Origin: CAYWBI01 sp964456445
Lineage (GTDB): Bacteria > Calditrichota > Calditrichia > Calditrichales > J004
NCBI GenBank assembly: GCA_964456445.1
Contig: CAYWBI010000185.1
Location: 1-7,395, forward strand
DNA: 7,395 nucleotides
Direction of reading: 5' to 3'
This document shows, piece after piece, positions 5,843 to 7,395 of this stretch. The notes below the pieces were generated by a model. That model did not search any database, was not told the origin of the DNA, and was given only the letters and a program-made list of their open reading frames with translations. The first letter of the stretch is position 1. Every line of letters starts with the position of its first letter. The translations under genes and the position numbers were made by a program.

Positions 5843-6999
5843 GAGCTGCCTCCGCAAATCATAATAAAAGTTGATTTAATATTTACAGAAGTAGCAAAAA
5901 AAAATAAAAAAATCGACCCGATATAAAGATCCGTATGTTTTTTAAAGGCTGTATTAAATGCGGATTTAGAATTGAACCCAACTTTGTAGGCAATTTCAAG
6001 AACCGTCATTTTGCCGTTTGAATGATCCAACAACAGATACTGGCTTTCTTTTATACGATAGCTGTTTATAAAATCATTAAAGTTTTGATTAAATGATTCG
6101 TTTACAATTTGGGACAAATAGCACATTGTAATGGATAATTGTTTTGATAAACCGGTCAGGGTCAGGGATGAATCCCTGTAAGGCTTGTGTATTTCCATAT
6201 ATTCGACCAGTTTTTTTTGATAAGCCCCTTTTTCTGAATTTTTTAAACGTGATTTTCCATATTTTTTATTGTTCCTGAACAACTCAGGTTTAAGCAAAAC
6301 AAAAAAAACGATCGGGTTAAAAAACACAAAAGTGCCCGCGGAGTAAAGACCGGTCATGTTTGGGCAATATGTGAAATACTTTAAGATACTGAGTATAACC
6401 AGTGAATTTAGCTCCACCAACCACACGATAACCGTCCCGCATATTACCAGCAACAGGAATGATAGAATGGTCTTGCGCGAAGCATTCAGTGTAAATTTCA
6501 GGAACATTCTATTTTTTTTGATGAATGCAACAGAAACCACAACATAGATGAGTAAATGGATCAAAATCAGAATAGTATTTATCATTCTTAAGGTTGACAG
6601 CCAAAAGATGAATTTTGGTAGCGGCGCTATAATTATCCCGTTATAAATAACTGAAATCATGAATGGCAATAAATGCCACGTGGATTGAACGTTTAGCCTG
6701 TAATTTGAGTTCGATAAGCGCTGGACAAGCCAATACAGCAGGGGGCCAATCAAAAAAGCTATCTGGCGCAGAAGAAAAATAAGCTTGTGATATTTTATCA
6801 ACACAAGCTCAAGGCCTTCCGTCAGGGAAAGCGATAGTGTCATTAAAATTGCAAAACAAAACAAAAATAGTGACAATAATAAATTTATCTGACGATCGCC
6901 TTTTTTAAGCGCAAGAAAGTAAAAGCACATAATAAGCGATTGCAAAACAGCAAAAATGCTGATTATCTGGATTATATTAAATTTCATATAAATAAACAT
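5839..6999 (-). CDS. Membrane-bound AraC-family regulator (multi-pass N-terminus, HTH C-terminus)
   Basis: 386 residues from the first ATG; the ATG at 6987 (MKFNIIQIIS) is an equal candidate, as neither has a clear ribosome binding site. Residues about 7-235 hold about seven hydrophobic helices. After a basic linker (NNKKYGKSRLKNSEK) comes an AraC-type double HTH at about 278-356: LTLTGLSKQLSITMCYLSQI, then FNDFINSYRIKESQYLL, then TVLEIAYKVGFNSKSAFNTA ending FKKHT. This layout is common for Bacteroidota-type regulators that sense through the membrane and act on nearby genes. The last 30 residues (357-386) are unusual: instead of the normal short PSQFR-like end, a hydrophobic tail follows, coded through A/T homopolymers. 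Its stop overlaps the PD40 start, so that gene is a likely target or partner. Family call firm; the signal sensed is unknown. Confidence 0.87.
   Translation of the reverse strand: MFIYMKFNIIQIISIFAVLQSLIMCFYFLALKKGDRQINLLLSLFLFCFAILMTLSLSLTEGLELVLIKYHKLIFLLRQIAFLIGPLLYWLVQRLSNSNYRLNVQSTWHLLPFMISVIYNGIIIAPLPKFIFWLSTLRMINTILILIHLLIYVVVSVAFIKKNRMFLKFTLNASRKTILSFLLLVICGTVIVWLVELNSLVILSILKYFTYCPNMTGLYSAGTFVFFNPIVFFVLLKPELFRNNKKYGKSRLKNSEKGAYQKKLVEYMEIHKPYRDSSLTLTGLSKQLSITMCYLSQIVNESFNQNFNDFINSYRIKESQYLLLDHSNGKMTVLEIAYKVGFNSKSAFNTAFKKHTDLYIGSIFLFFFATSVNIKSTFIMICGGSS
5849..5853 (-). promoter_or_regulatory. Ribosome binding site of the PD40 gene
   Basis: GGAGG on the minus strand, 6 nt before the ATG at 5842. 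It lies inside the last codons of the regulator gene and decides against the in-frame ATG at 5857. Confidence 0.8.
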
Positions 7000-7395
7000 A
7001 ACATAAAATTGAGGGAATTAAAAGGGCATGGCCATATAGACAATAAAAAAGAGAAATGTTGTCGGTGAACACCCAGCGGTACAGAACCGTTTAGTGGCGG
7101 TTTTTGGGAAGCTTCTTTGCTCAATTTCATGTTAAAAAACCACTGTAGCCCTCCCCCCAATAAAGGAAGCCGCCATATTTTAAAGAGTCTGGCCACACCC
7201 CTTACGGTATGTTGCAGCACAGCCATGCCAAAGGCAGGCAAGCGGAAATTCCGTTGCCAAGGAGAAACATCGGTTCAGAGGCTTTGGGCCGGTTCAAAAT
7301 TGTGGAATTGGCGGCAACACTGCTATGCCCTGTTTTGTTTTATTGATTATGTCCTTAGCTCAGTAAAATAGTCTTTAACATATTAATATTCATTG
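7000..7395. other. Intergenic stretch with no supported gene
   Basis: About 395 bases upstream of the regulator gene. Short open frames exist on both strands (- 6984-7241, + 7117-7371), but they overlap one another, lack convincing ribosome binding sites and read as low-quality protein. The minus-strand pair TTGTCT (7035-7040) and TAATTC (7012-7017), 17 nt apart, is a weak candidate promoter for the regulator operon. The plus strand has a small inverted repeat AACCG/CGGTT at 7085-7102 followed by T residues. I see no tRNA, CRISPR or insertion sequence. Confidence 0.5.

Noticed and set aside
7050..7110. Possible integron attC site
   Set aside because: The ACCG/CGGT repeats fold only weakly and the RYYYAAC and GTTRRRY boxes are not found in the right spacing.
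6984..7241. 85-residue minus-strand open frame upstream of the regulator
   Set aside because: No convincing ribosome binding site or domain; it runs into the regulator start and its composition is not protein-like.
7117..7371. 84-residue plus-strand open frame
   Set aside because: No recognisable domain or ribosome binding site, rich in Cys, Trp and Lys, and overlapping another spurious frame.
7345..7395. tRNA-like string CCTTAGCTCAG near the right edge
   Set aside because: The matching D-stem GAGC, an anticodon arm and a T-loop GTTCGA are missing, so it is not a tRNA.

Overview
The window reads as bacterial DNA from an anaerobic or facultative Gram-negative lineage of the Bacteroidota/Calditrichota/Ignavibacteria type. 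This is inference from gene content: an exported PD40 beta-propeller protein, a membrane-anchored AraC-type regulator, M1 aminopeptidase and HEAT-repeat remnants, and ferredoxin and FmdE proteins. No rRNA or other phylogenetic marker is present, so the phylum is uncertain.

Left part (1-2874, + strand): a compact operon of four genes. They encode an OsmC-family protein (5' end outside the window), a full-length two-half ChrA-type (CHR family) transporter, a 2[4Fe-4S] ferredoxin with an extra C-terminal domain, and an FmdE-family protein with a C-terminal four-cysteine zinc finger. Gaps are 11-16 nt to the likely starts and the ribosome binding sites are strong. The operon ends in a strong hairpin terminator, followed by a second terminator-like hairpin. 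By eye it is richer in G+C than the rest of the window. The arrangement suggests an oxyanion or sulfur-linked transport and redox module, but the substrate cannot be read from sequence.

Middle part (2922-4295, - strand): a decayed region. Going along the minus strand there is (a) a C-terminal remnant of an M1-family aminopeptidase scattered over two or three reading frames, with a perfect 22-bp palindrome near a frame change; (b) a good sigma70-type promoter, a leader with a 14-codon ORF, and an intact four-helix membrane protein; (c) directly behind it, a HEAT-repeat-like gene whose start codon and ribosome binding site survive but whose frame is broken by a one-base change in a G run.

Right part (4296-6999, - strand): a probable three-gene operon. 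A regulator with a multi-pass membrane N-terminus and an AraC-type HTH is translationally coupled (ATGA overlap) to an exported PD40 beta-propeller protein, followed 44 nt later by a membrane-anchored glutaredoxin-like protein with a CPFC motif. This looks like an envelope sensing and redox unit. The last ~395 bases (7000-7395) hold no gene I can support and probably carry this operon's promoter.

The + operon and the - strand genes converge around 2870-2970.
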